DNA from: an uncultured Bacillaceae bacterium
Lineage (GTDB): Bacteria > Bacillota > Bacilli > Bacillales > Caldibacillaceae
Length of the DNA stretch: 63,665 bases
Assembly: GCA_937934645.1 (NCBI GenBank)
Contig: CALGYZ010000091.1
Location: 1-63,665, forward strand
Direction of reading: 5' to 3'
Part shown: in pieces, positions 33,742-42,051 of the stretch
Position numbering within the stretch: position 1 is the first letter of the stretch
How the letters are laid out: every line of letters begins with the position of its first letter
Translations under genes and position numbers: made by a program
Notes under the pieces: model-generated
The model's input: only the letters and a program-made list of their open reading frames with translations
The model's database searches: none
Told to the model about the DNA's origin: nothing

Positions 33742-33783
33742 AAAAAGGTTCCGAACCTGATGACAGATTCGGAACCTTTTTTC
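33742..33783 (-). terminator. terminator of argH
   Basis: AAAAAGGTTCCGAA/TTCGGAACCTTTTT stem (33743-33781); minus-strand tail TTTTTTTG. Confidence 0.9.
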
Positions 33784-35167
33784 ATTCATTCCCGCTGTTT
33801 AATTTTTCCGCCGCCAGCTTTAGTTGAGCCCGGACTTGTTCAAATCCGGTGCCCCCATAACTGTTCCGGGCATTGACGACATTTTCCGGCTTAAGGATTT
33901 CAAAAATATCTTCCTCAAAAATTTCACTGAACTGCTTATATTCTTCCAGCGTTAAGTCTAGCAAATATTTATTATTTTGGATTGCGTATAAAACAATTTG
34001 CCCGATAATTTCATGGGCTTTCCGGAACGGGACGCCCTTTTTCGCCAAATAGTCGGCAAGGTCGGTGGCATTGGAGTAATCCTGCCGGACCGCTTCATAC
34101 ATTTTATCTTTTTTTACGGTCATCGTTTCAATCATCGGTGCTAGCAGCTTCAAGGATCCAGCCAGCGTCTCCGCGGTATCAAACATTCCTTCCTTGTCTT
34201 CCTGCAAATCTTTATTATATGCCAGGGGGAGACCCTTCGACACCGTCAACAAACTGATTAAATTGCCATAAACCCGGCCGGTTTTTCCGCGGAGTAGTTC
34301 CGGGACGTCCGGATTTTTCTTTTGCGGCATAATGCTCGATCCGGTACAGAACGAATCATCCAGCTCGATAAATTGAAATTCCTGGCTTGACCATAAGATG
34401 AATTCTTCCGACAGACGCGATATATGCATCATCAGGATGGAAGCAATGGATAAAAATTCCAAAATAAAATCCCGGTCGCTTACCGCATCCAAACTATTCG
34501 GGTAAACCGTGTCAAACCCTAAAAGCTCCGCCGTGAGTTTCCTGTCGATCGGAAACGTTGTGCCTGCCAGTGCGCCGGCACCGAGCGGTGACCAGTTGAT
34601 CCGCTTCAGGCTGTCCTTTAATCTTTCTTTATCCCGTTCAAACATCCAAAAGTACGCCAGCAAATGGTGGGCAAAGCTGACCGGCTGGGCCCGTTGCAAA
34701 TGGGTATAACCGGGAAGAATCGTTTCCACGTGTTTTTCCGCCTGTCCGAGCAAAGCCCCTTGTACCTCTTCAATCAGCCTGATGATTTCCTTTGTTTGTT
34801 TCCGTAAATATAAATGCATATCGGTTGCGACCTGGTCATTCCGGCTCCGCCCGGTATGGAGTTTCCCCCCCACGGGACCGATTTCTTCAATTAACATCCG
34901 TTCAATATTCATATGGATGTCTTCGTCTTCAATGGAAAAAGAAACTTCCCCGTTTTCAATTTTTTCTTTAATATTCAGAAGGCCTCTTTTAATCTTTTCC
35001 GCTTCCTCTTCCGGGATAATTCCGCACGAAGCGAGCATCTCGACATGGGCCAGACTGCCTTCAATATCTTCCATGCTCAGCTTTTGGTCAAATTCAATGG
35101 ATGCCGTATATTTTTCCACCAATTTATTTGTCTCTTTCGTAAACCGCCCGCCCCATAATTTACTCAT
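33782..35167 (-). CDS. argH: argininosuccinate lyase ArgH
   Basis: 461 aa, aspartase/fumarase superfamily. N-terminal KLWGGRFTK, tetramer motif and catalytic Ser in GSSIMPQKKNPD (~285). Cleaves argininosuccinate to arginine and fumarate, the last step. GGAGG before ATG 35167. Follows argG on the same strand, but the gap holds a terminator-like hairpin. Confidence 0.96.
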   Translation of the reverse strand: MSKLWGGRFTKETNKLVEKYTASIEFDQKLSMEDIEGSLAHVEMLASCGIIPEEEAEKIKRGLLNIKEKIENGEVSFSIEDEDIHMNIERMLIEEIGPVGGKLHTGRSRNDQVATDMHLYLRKQTKEIIRLIEEVQGALLGQAEKHVETILPGYTHLQRAQPVSFAHHLLAYFWMFERDKERLKDSLKRINWSPLGAGALAGTTFPIDRKLTAELLGFDTVYPNSLDAVSDRDFILEFLSIASILMMHISRLSEEFILWSSQEFQFIELDDSFCTGSSIMPQKKNPDVPELLRGKTGRVYGNLISLLTVSKGLPLAYNKDLQEDKEGMFDTAETLAGSLKLLAPMIETMTVKKDKMYEAVRQDYSNATDLADYLAKKGVPFRKAHEIIGQIVLYAIQNNKYLLDLTLEEYKQFSEIFEEDIFEILKPENVVNARNSYGGTGFEQVRAQLKLAAEKLNSGNE

Positions 35168-35209
35168 TCAGGCACCTCCAAACTTCTGTACTGCCGGTCA
35201 TCCGTTTTT

Positions 35210-35246
35210 CAAAAATCCGGCAGAACAAATTGGTTGTCCTGCCGGA
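35210..35246 (-). terminator. terminator-like hairpin between argG and argH
   Basis: Minus strand: CCGGCAGGACAA-CCAAT-TTGTTCTGCCGG (one mismatch) followed by ATTTTTG. Within the argG-argH gap, so it may make argH expression lower than argG. Confidence 0.7.
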
Positions 35247-35252
35247 AAGCAT

Positions 35253-36494
35253 TTATTTTGCTTTGGCGCTTTTTACTTCCTCATATTTCTTTTCACTTTT
35301 GTTATGAATCTCTGCGAACACTTTCGTCGGCATTCCCCATAATTTAATAAATCCGACAGCGGCATTATGGTCAAATGCGTCACCTTGCGAATAGGTGGCT
35401 AAATCTTCATTGTAGAGACTGTACGGTGACTTCCAGGCGACAACCTGATGGTTTCCTTTAAACAGTTTCACTTTCACAGTTCCTGTTACCGTCTTTTGTG
35501 TTTCTTCGACAAAAGCATCGATAGCTTTGCGCAACGGAGAATACCAGAGTCCGTCATAAATTAATTGGGCATATTGGGACTCGATTTGCTGCTGTTTAAA
35601 TTGGATGACTTCCCGCGGCAATGTGATAAATTCCATTTCTTTATGTGCATTGATCAATACAAGTGCAGCCGGATTTTCGTACACTTCCCGTGATTTAATG
35701 CCGACCAGACGGTTTTCAATATGGTCGATTCTGCCGACGCCGTGGTTGCCGGCAATTTTGTTCAGCTCCTGAATTAAATCCGCCAGTTTCATCGTTTTTC
35801 CGTTCAGGGCAACCGGTACTCCCTGATCAAAGGTAATATCAATAAATTCCGGTTCATCCGGAGTTTTTTCAATCGGGTTTGTCCATTCAAAAGCTTCTTC
35901 CGGTGCGATATTCCAAGGATCTTCCAAAACGCCTGCTTCACAAGCACGGCCCCAAATATTCGCATCAATGGAAAACGGATTATCATGGTCAACAGGAATC
36001 GGAATACCGTGTTTTTTCGCAAACTCGATTTCCTCATCCCGGGTCATTCCCCACTCCCGGACCGGAGCGACCACCTTCAGATCCGGATTTAATGCCTGAA
36101 TGGAAACTTCAAACCGGACCTGGTCGTTTCCTTTCCCTGTACAACCGTGGGCTACGGCTGTTGCCCCCTCTTTTTCCGCAGTTTCTACAAGCAGTTTGGA
36201 AATTAGCGGACGGCTGAGGGCAGACGATAACGGATATTTTCCTTCGTATAACGCATTCGCCTTCAAGCTCGGGAGAATATATTCCTCCGCCAGTAAATCT
36301 TGTCCGTCAATGGTGATCGCTTTAACAGCGCCGGACTTTAATGCTTTTTCCTTTAATAATCCGGGATCTTTTCCTTCGCCGACGTCAATAGATAACGCAA
36401 TAACGTCGAATCCGTATTTTTCTTCAAGCCATTTTATTGAAACAGATGTATCTAAACCGCCGGAATAGGCTAACACAATCTTTTCTTTGGCCAT
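35253..36494 (-). CDS. argG: argininosuccinate synthase ArgG
   Basis: 413 aa. PP-loop AYSGGLDTSVSIKW at the N-terminus, and HGCTGKGNDQVRFE and DHNAAVGFIKLWG later. Condenses citrulline and aspartate with ATP. ATG at 36494 with GGAGTGAT upstream; the open frame to 36545 lacks similarity. In the argF-argG gap lies a candidate ARG box. Confidence 0.96.
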   Translation of the reverse strand: MAKEKIVLAYSGGLDTSVSIKWLEEKYGFDVIALSIDVGEGKDPGLLKEKALKSGAVKAITIDGQDLLAEEYILPSLKANALYEGKYPLSSALSRPLISKLLVETAEKEGATAVAHGCTGKGNDQVRFEVSIQALNPDLKVVAPVREWGMTRDEEIEFAKKHGIPIPVDHDNPFSIDANIWGRACEAGVLEDPWNIAPEEAFEWTNPIEKTPDEPEFIDITFDQGVPVALNGKTMKLADLIQELNKIAGNHGVGRIDHIENRLVGIKSREVYENPAALVLINAHKEMEFITLPREVIQFKQQQIESQYAQLIYDGLWYSPLRKAIDAFVEETQKTVTGTVKVKLFKGNHQVVAWKSPYSLYNEDLATYSQGDAFDHNAAVGFIKLWGMPTKVFAEIHNKSEKKYEEVKSAKAK

Positions 36495-36528
36495 CGGTCC
36501 AATCACTCCTTGTATATAATTTTGTCGA

Positions 36529-36546
36529 TTTGTATATTTATTCATA
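36529..36546. promoter_or_regulatory. ARG box candidate before argG
   Basis: TTTGTATATTTATTCATA matches the reverse complement of the Bacillus ARG-box consensus CATGAATAAAAATKCAAK at 14 of 18 positions. Located 35-52 bp before the argG start, in the argF-argG gap. Confidence 0.6.
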
Positions 36547-36569
36547 ATATAGAAAAAATATTCCGAATG

Positions 36570-37523
36570 CTACAGCAAATTCTTTAAAACGGATTTTTGT
36601 GCATGAAGCCTGTTTTCTGCTTCATCAAACACAACCGAATGATCCCCGTCAATGATTTCTTCGGTAACTTCCTCTCCGCGATGGGCAGGCAGGCAATGCA
36701 TGAAAATGTAATCCTCTTTGGCAAACTTGCATAAAGCGGAATTCACCTGATATGAAGAAAATTTCTTTAACTTCGTTTCCCTTTCTGCTTCCTGGCCCAT
36801 GCTGACAAACACATCGGTTACGACAACATCAGCGTCTTCGATCATTTTATACGGATTTTCGTCAATCTCGATTAGTGCCCCGGTTTCTTCCGCCGACATT
36901 TTCGCCTTGTTTAAAATATCTTCATCGGGCATATATTCCGCCGGGCAGGCAATGGATATGTCCATGCCGACTTTCACGGCACCTTCCATTAGTGAATGGC
37001 ACATGTTGTTACTGCCGTCGCCGATATAACACATTTTCAATCCTTTTAGCCGGCCTTTATGTTCGTAAATCGTCAACAGATCGGCCAGTACTTGGGTCGG
37101 GTGATGGGTATCCGTGAGTCCGTTAATGACAGGAACCGTAGCATGCTCGGCAAGTTCCACCGCTTTTTCGTGTTCAAACGTACGGATCATAATACCGTCG
37201 ACATACCGGGACAGCACTTTGGCCGTATCGTGGATCGTTTCTCCCCGGCCCAGCTGCATATCCCTGGAACTGAGGAAAATCGCCTTTCCTCCCAGCTGGT
37301 ACATGCCCACTTCAAAGGAGACCCTCGTCCGCGTTGATGATTTTTCAAAAATCATCCCCAGTACTTTTCCTTTTAAATAAGGATGGGGTCTATTTTCCTT
37401 TTGCAGCTTTTTCATATAGAGAGCATCTTCCAGTAAAAATAATATTTCTTCCGTTGTCAGCTCTCCCAATGTTAAAAAATCTTTATTTTGCAGCTTTTTT
37501 TCCGCAGTATTGTGAATTTCCAT
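36570..37523 (-). CDS. argF: ornithine carbamoyltransferase ArgF
   Basis: 317 aa (319 in B. subtilis). Carbamoyl-phosphate site SSTRTRVSFE, ornithine site MHCLPAHRGEEV. ATG at 37523 is preceded by GGGGAG; upstream in-frame codons to 37586 overlap argD. Follows argD by 13 nt, with no carAB between. Confidence 0.95.
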   Translation of the reverse strand: MEIHNTAEKKLQNKDFLTLGELTTEEILFLLEDALYMKKLQKENRPHPYLKGKVLGMIFEKSSTRTRVSFEVGMYQLGGKAIFLSSRDMQLGRGETIHDTAKVLSRYVDGIMIRTFEHEKAVELAEHATVPVINGLTDTHHPTQVLADLLTIYEHKGRLKGLKMCYIGDGSNNMCHSLMEGAVKVGMDISIACPAEYMPDEDILNKAKMSAEETGALIEIDENPYKMIEDADVVVTDVFVSMGQEAERETKLKKFSSYQVNSALCKFAKEDYIFMHCLPAHRGEEVTEEIIDGDHSVVFDEAENRLHAQKSVLKNLL

Positions 37524-37536
37524 CCTGGTCTCCCCT

Positions 37537-38721
37537 TTACTCCAGAGTCTCCAAGTATTTGTCCAGTGTCTTTTTAAACCGGTCAAAGAACAGGTTGATT
37601 TCGTCCCCGGCCACTGTGAGGGGCGGCAAAATGCGGATGACAGCCGGCCCCGCCGTTAAGATCAACAGTTTCTCTTCAATGGCAAGCCGGACAACTTTTC
37701 CCGCCTCGCCGTTGATTTCCACACCGAGCAAATATCCTGTTCCCCGCACTTCTTTAATGAAAGGATAAACGTTCTTCAATCCGTTCAGTTTTTCTTCAAA
37801 CTGTTTCATGTTTTCCCGGGCGGCCGCAAGAAGATCCGTTTCGGTCAATTGTTCCATTGTCGCCAGTCCCGCAGCCGTTGCCAACGGATTGCCCCCGAAC
37901 GTACTTGCATGGGTTCCCGGCCGGAATAACGATGACACTTCTTTTTTCGCCAGCATAGCCCCGACCGGAAATCCTGAACCGAGTCCTTTGGCAAGCGTCA
38001 TGACGTCCGGCTCAATTCCGTAATGCTCATAGGCAAACAACTTCCCGGTTCTTCCGATCCCGGTTTGCACTTCGTCGATCATCAACAAAATTTTTTCCTG
38101 TTTACAAATCATTTCAAGCTTGTCGATCCAGTCCGGGTCAGCCGGAATCACTCCGCCCTCCCCCTGGATAAGTTCAAGCAGAACCGCAGCCGGACGGATT
38201 TCCTTTAACCGCTCAAGCGCATCAAAGTCGTTATACGGTAGCCAGGTAAATCCCGGAACGAGCGGGTCAAACCCTTTCTGCACTTTTTCCTGTCCGGTTG
38301 CCGTCAACGTGGCCATCGTCCGGCCGTGGAAAGATTGGCGGAACGTGACAATTTCCGGTGATCGGCCGTTTTCGCTGGCATACATCCGCGCTAGTTTAAT
38401 GGCCGCTTCGTTTGCCTCTGCACCGCTGTTGCAGAAAAACACCTGATCAAAACAGCTGTTTTTCACCAGGATTTTGGCCAGTTTTTCCTGGTTCGGTATA
38501 TGGTACAGGTTGGAACAATGCCATATTTGTTCCAGCTGTTGTTCGAGCGCTTGCTTTACCGAATCCGGAACATGGCCCAAATTGCAGGTGGCGATTCCGG
38601 ATGTAAAGTCCAAATATTTGTTTCCTTCCTCATCCCACACATAACAGCCTTTTCCTTTGACAATCCGGACCGGAAAACGGCTGTACGTATTCATGAGCGC
38701 CATTTCCTTTGTTGCTTCCAT
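37537..38721 (-). CDS. argD: acetylornithine aminotransferase ArgD
   Basis: 394 aa, class III PLP aminotransferase. FCNSGAEANEAAIKLAR, DEVQTGIGRTGKLFAYE, PLP lysine in MTLAKGLGSGFPVGAM, and THASTFGGNPLATAAG. Turns N-acetylglutamate semialdehyde into acetylornithine. ATG at 38721 (AAAGGAG) preferred to the longer frame at 38802, which would overlap argB. Confidence 0.95.
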   Translation of the reverse strand: MEATKEMALMNTYSRFPVRIVKGKGCYVWDEEGNKYLDFTSGIATCNLGHVPDSVKQALEQQLEQIWHCSNLYHIPNQEKLAKILVKNSCFDQVFFCNSGAEANEAAIKLARMYASENGRSPEIVTFRQSFHGRTMATLTATGQEKVQKGFDPLVPGFTWLPYNDFDALERLKEIRPAAVLLELIQGEGGVIPADPDWIDKLEMICKQEKILLMIDEVQTGIGRTGKLFAYEHYGIEPDVMTLAKGLGSGFPVGAMLAKKEVSSLFRPGTHASTFGGNPLATAAGLATMEQLTETDLLAAARENMKQFEEKLNGLKNVYPFIKEVRGTGYLLGVEINGEAGKVVRLAIEEKLLILTAGPAVIRILPPLTVAGDEINLFFDRFKKTLDKYLETLE

Positions 38722-38746
38722 GCCGATTCTCCTTTGTGTGAAAACA

Positions 38747-39538
38747 TTATAATACTTTTGAAAAACTTGGTTCAAAATAAACGGACGTTCCGATCTTTTC
38801 ACCGTTTAACAACCGCTTCAGGGCGTTCTTTTCCGTACCGTCCAAAATAACAACTTTATTAATGCCTTCTTTCAAACATTCCCTAACGGCATTTACTTTA
38901 GGAATCATTCCACCGGTAATGACTTGATCCTCGATCAGTTGCTCAATTTCCCTGGTAGACACTTCCGGAAGAACCTGTTCATTTTTTAAAATTCCGGGTA
39001 CATTCGTCACCAAGCATAACGGTGCTTTAAATTCTTTGGCAATGGCCGCAGCCGCCAGATCAGCATTCACGTTCCAACGCTGGCCGCCATCATCTATGGC
39101 CACCGGAGAAACAACCGGGATCACATCGTTATCGAGGAAATTTTCCACCATTTTTCTGTTTACTTTACGAACTTTGCCGACATAACCGAGCTTTTCGATG
39201 GAACCGGCCGGCCCGGCCTGCAGCAGCTTCCCGTCAACTCCGCTGATCCCGATAGAGTCCCCGCCGTATTCCAAAAGTTTCCTTACAATCATCTTGTTCA
39301 TGGAACCGGACAAAATCATCTCCACAACATCCAGTACATCGTCCGTTGTCACACGCATGCCGTCAACGAAGGATGTTTCGATTTTCAGCTTGTTTAACAT
39401 GGAGGAGATTCCCGGTCCCCCGCCGTGCACAATAATCGGTTTCATATTTTGTTTTAACATTCCGACAATATTTTGATAGAAGCTCGGATGAAGTGAATCC
39501 ATCACACTTCCGCCGCACTTAATCACAAAATAGGACAA
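38747..39538 (-). CDS. argB: acetylglutamate kinase ArgB
   Basis: 263 aa, amino-acid kinase fold. VIKCGGSVMD and VHGGGPGISSMLNKL near the N-terminus, NVNADLAAAAIA (~170). Phosphorylates N-acetylglutamate, the committed step of ornithine synthesis. 15 nt after argJ. Confidence 0.95.
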   Translation of the reverse strand: MSYFVIKCGGSVMDSLHPSFYQNIVGMLKQNMKPIIVHGGGPGISSMLNKLKIETSFVDGMRVTTDDVLDVVEMILSGSMNKMIVRKLLEYGGDSIGISGVDGKLLQAGPAGSIEKLGYVGKVRKVNRKMVENFLDNDVIPVVSPVAIDDGGQRWNVNADLAAAAIAKEFKAPLCLVTNVPGILKNEQVLPEVSTREIEQLIEDQVITGGMIPKVNAVRECLKEGINKVVILDGTEKNALKRLLNGEKIGTSVYFEPSFSKVL

Positions 39539-39553
39539 TGTTTCGACCTCCAG

Positions 39554-40789
39554 CTAAGTTCTGTAAAGGGAGTTGATTTTTACATACTCATAAGTTAAAT
39601 CGCAGCCCCATGCCATTGCTTTGCCGTTGCCGCTGTTGAGATCCGCGAAAATTTCGACTTCGCTGTTTTCTTCAAAATATTGGCTCGCCGCATTTTCATC
39701 GAAGTTGACCGGTGAGCCGTTTGACAGCACCTGCCAGGGACCGATCGTAAGATTTAAACCTGCGGGTGCAGTTTCGATCCCGCTGTACCCGATGGCGCAA
39801 ATAATCCGGCCCCAATTCGGGTCTTTTCCGAATACGGCTGTTTTTACCAAATTCGACCCGACAATCGCTTTGGCGATTTTTTTCGCATCACGATTACTGG
39901 CCGCTCCCCGGACATGAACGGATATCAGCTTTGTCGCACCTTCCCCGTCTCGGGCAATGTCCTTTGCCAGCTTTTGGCAGACAATTTCCAGCCCGTTGAG
40001 AAACTTATGCCATTCCGGATGACCGGCGGACAGTTCGTTATTCCCCGCCAGTCCGTTAGCCATGAGCAGAACCATATCGTTCGTGCTCGTATCACCATCG
40101 ACGGTAATCATGTTAAACGTTTTATCCGTGACAGTTTTCAATGCTGTTTGCAAAGCTTCTCCACCGACTTTGGCATCGGTTGTAATAAAGGCGAGCATTG
40201 TTGCCATGTTTGGCTCAATCATGCCAGAGCCCTTTGCCGCGCCGGCAATGGTTACCGGCTTTCCGTCAATCTCCAGCTGAACGCCGGCGCTTTTTTGTGT
40301 TGTGTCCGTCGTTAAAATCGCCTTTTCAAACAGATCGGGATTTCGTTCATCCGGACTGATTTGATCAATACCGTGCAATATCTTATCCATCGGCAACTGT
40401 TCGCCAATCACGCCCGTAGAACTGACTGCAACGAGATCTTCATTGATATTTAAATGATCGGCAAATGCCGCCCGCATCCGGAGAGCATTTTTGTAACCTT
40501 CTTCACCAGTGCAGGCATTGGCGTTTCCGGAGTTGACAATCACCGCCTGGATTTTCCGGTCCGTTTTTATGCTCTCTTTCGTCACTTTCAGCGGTGCAGC
40601 CTGAAACACATTCGTTGTGTAGACGGCTGCCGCATCGGCCGGAACTTCAGAATACAGCCAGGCGAGATCCGGCCGTTTCCGCTTGATGCCGCAATGAAGG
40701 CCGCCGGCATAGTAACCTTCCGGCGCCGTGATTTTTCCGTTGTTAATGACTTGAATGTCTTTTACGATATCCATTTGACCGATTCCCAT
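39554..40789 (-). CDS. argJ: bifunctional glutamate N-acetyltransferase ArgJ
   Basis: 411 aa. The autocatalytic cleavage site is in KGSGMIEPNMATMLAF (Thr of the ATML), splitting the precursor into alpha and beta chains. ArgJ moves the acetyl group from acetylornithine to glutamate; the presence of argJ means the recycling pathway, so argA/argE are not needed. ATG 40789 after GGAGGTAAC. Confidence 0.95.
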   Translation of the reverse strand: MGIGQMDIVKDIQVINNGKITAPEGYYAGGLHCGIKRKRPDLAWLYSEVPADAAAVYTTNVFQAAPLKVTKESIKTDRKIQAVIVNSGNANACTGEEGYKNALRMRAAFADHLNINEDLVAVSSTGVIGEQLPMDKILHGIDQISPDERNPDLFEKAILTTDTTQKSAGVQLEIDGKPVTIAGAAKGSGMIEPNMATMLAFITTDAKVGGEALQTALKTVTDKTFNMITVDGDTSTNDMVLLMANGLAGNNELSAGHPEWHKFLNGLEIVCQKLAKDIARDGEGATKLISVHVRGAASNRDAKKIAKAIVGSNLVKTAVFGKDPNWGRIICAIGYSGIETAPAGLNLTIGPWQVLSNGSPVNFDENAASQYFEENSEVEIFADLNSGNGKAMAWGCDLTYEYVKINSLYRT

Positions 40790-40804
40790 ATGTGTTACCT
40801 CCAG

Positions 40805-41839
40805 TTACGGATAAAGTGGCAAATGTTTCAGTCCTGTATCTTCATCCCAGCCGAACATGACGTTCATGTTTTGCACCGCTTGGCCGGCTGCACCTTTCAC
40901 TAAGTTGTCGATGACAGAAATAATGATGAGCCGGTTGGTCCGCTTGTCAACTTTCACACCGATATCACAAAAGTTCGTTCCCAGTACTTCCTTTGTCATC
41001 GGAACCTGTCCGGCCGGCCGGATGCGGATAAACGGGGCTTTTTCATACGTTTCAAGATAAAAGTCCCGGACATCTTCCGTCGTTACATCCTTTTCCAGTT
41101 CTGCGTACATGGTGCACATAATTCCTCTTGTCATAGGAATTAAATGGGTAATAAATGAAATTGGTGCAGGCTCATCCGTAAACTCCCCGAGAGCCTGTTC
41201 AATTTCCGGTATGTGCTGGTGCTCAGTAACTTTATACGCCTTCACATTTTCGTTCACTTCCGTAAACAGATTGGCCATACTTGCTTTTCTGCCCGCCCCG
41301 GATACACCGGTTTTAGCATCGATGTGAACCGTTTTTGGATTAATGAGTTTACCTTGAAACGCCGGAATCAGCCCGAGCAGGGCCGCCGTCGGAAAACATC
41401 CGGGGTTGGCAATGAATTTGGCTTCTTTAATTTGATCCCGGTATATTTCCGTCAATCCGTAAACGGACTGTTCCACATACTTCTGTTCTGCCGGCGACTT
41501 TCTGTACCACTCTTCATAATTTTTTGTATTTTTAAGGCGGAAATCGCCCGATAGGTCGATACAGGTTACTCCTTGTTCCAAAAACTGCGGAAGAATTTCC
41601 TTCGTGACCCCTGCCGGTGTTGCAAAAAACAATAGATCCAATTCCGCAAGTTCACCGGCATCCAGTTCTTCCAATGTTTGATCCATAATTCCGTGCAAAT
41701 GCGGGTACAGTTCCAAAATGTTTCTCCCGCGGGTCGAATGGGATACAATTTTTTCGATTTGAATAAGGGGGTGATGTGTAAGGATCCGGATTAATTCGGC
41801 TCCCCCGTAACCATTCGCCCCGATAATCCCTGCCTTCAC
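40805..41839 (-). CDS. argC: N-acetyl-gamma-glutamyl-phosphate reductase ArgC
   Basis: 344 aa. NADP-binding GIIGANGYGGAELIRIL and catalytic cysteine in ANPGCFPTAALLG (~148). First gene of the arginine operon. GTG start at 41839 behind GGGAG, 9 nt spacing. Controlled by an ARG box over its promoter. Confidence 0.95.
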   Translation of the reverse strand: MKAGIIGANGYGGAELIRILTHHPLIQIEKIVSHSTRGRNILELYPHLHGIMDQTLEELDAGELAELDLLFFATPAGVTKEILPQFLEQGVTCIDLSGDFRLKNTKNYEEWYRKSPAEQKYVEQSVYGLTEIYRDQIKEAKFIANPGCFPTAALLGLIPAFQGKLINPKTVHIDAKTGVSGAGRKASMANLFTEVNENVKAYKVTEHQHIPEIEQALGEFTDEPAPISFITHLIPMTRGIMCTMYAELEKDVTTEDVRDFYLETYEKAPFIRIRPAGQVPMTKEVLGTNFCDIGVKVDKRTNRLIIISVIDNLVKGAAGQAVQNMNVMFGWDEDTGLKHLPLYP

Positions 41840-41871
41840 TTGAACCAGCTCCCAACAACAATTTACGAATT

Positions 41872-41900
41872 ATTATACCTATGCATGCATAAAAATACAA
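41872..41900 (-). promoter_or_regulatory. argC: sigma-A promoter of argC operon
   Basis: Minus strand: -35 TTGTAT (41895-41900), 17-bp spacer, -10 TATAAT (41872-41877). The ARG box overlaps the -35 and spacer. Confidence 0.8.
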
Positions 41901-41901
41901 C
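41884..41901. promoter_or_regulatory. ARG box operator over the argC promoter
   Basis: CATGCATAAAAATACAAC matches the Bacillus ArgR/AhrC consensus CATGAATAAAAATKCAAK at 15 of 18. Position over the -35 element fits repression when arginine is plentiful. Confidence 0.85.
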
Positions 41902-42009
41902 ACCTTTTTTTAAAAAATATTTATTTTATTTTCTTGTTAAATGTTTTCATCTATTTTAATAAATCTGTAAAGTCGAAAATTAATATTAGTATACGTGTTT
42001 TACGGAAAA

Positions 42010-42043
42010 GAAAAAAGGGACGCCTGTACGGCATCCCTTCTTT
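42010..42043 (-). terminator. terminator of helD
   Basis: AAGGGATGCC/GGCGTCCCTT stem with minus-strand tail TTTTCTTTTC, just past the helD stop codon. Confidence 0.8.
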
Positions 42044-42051
42044 TGGACTGT

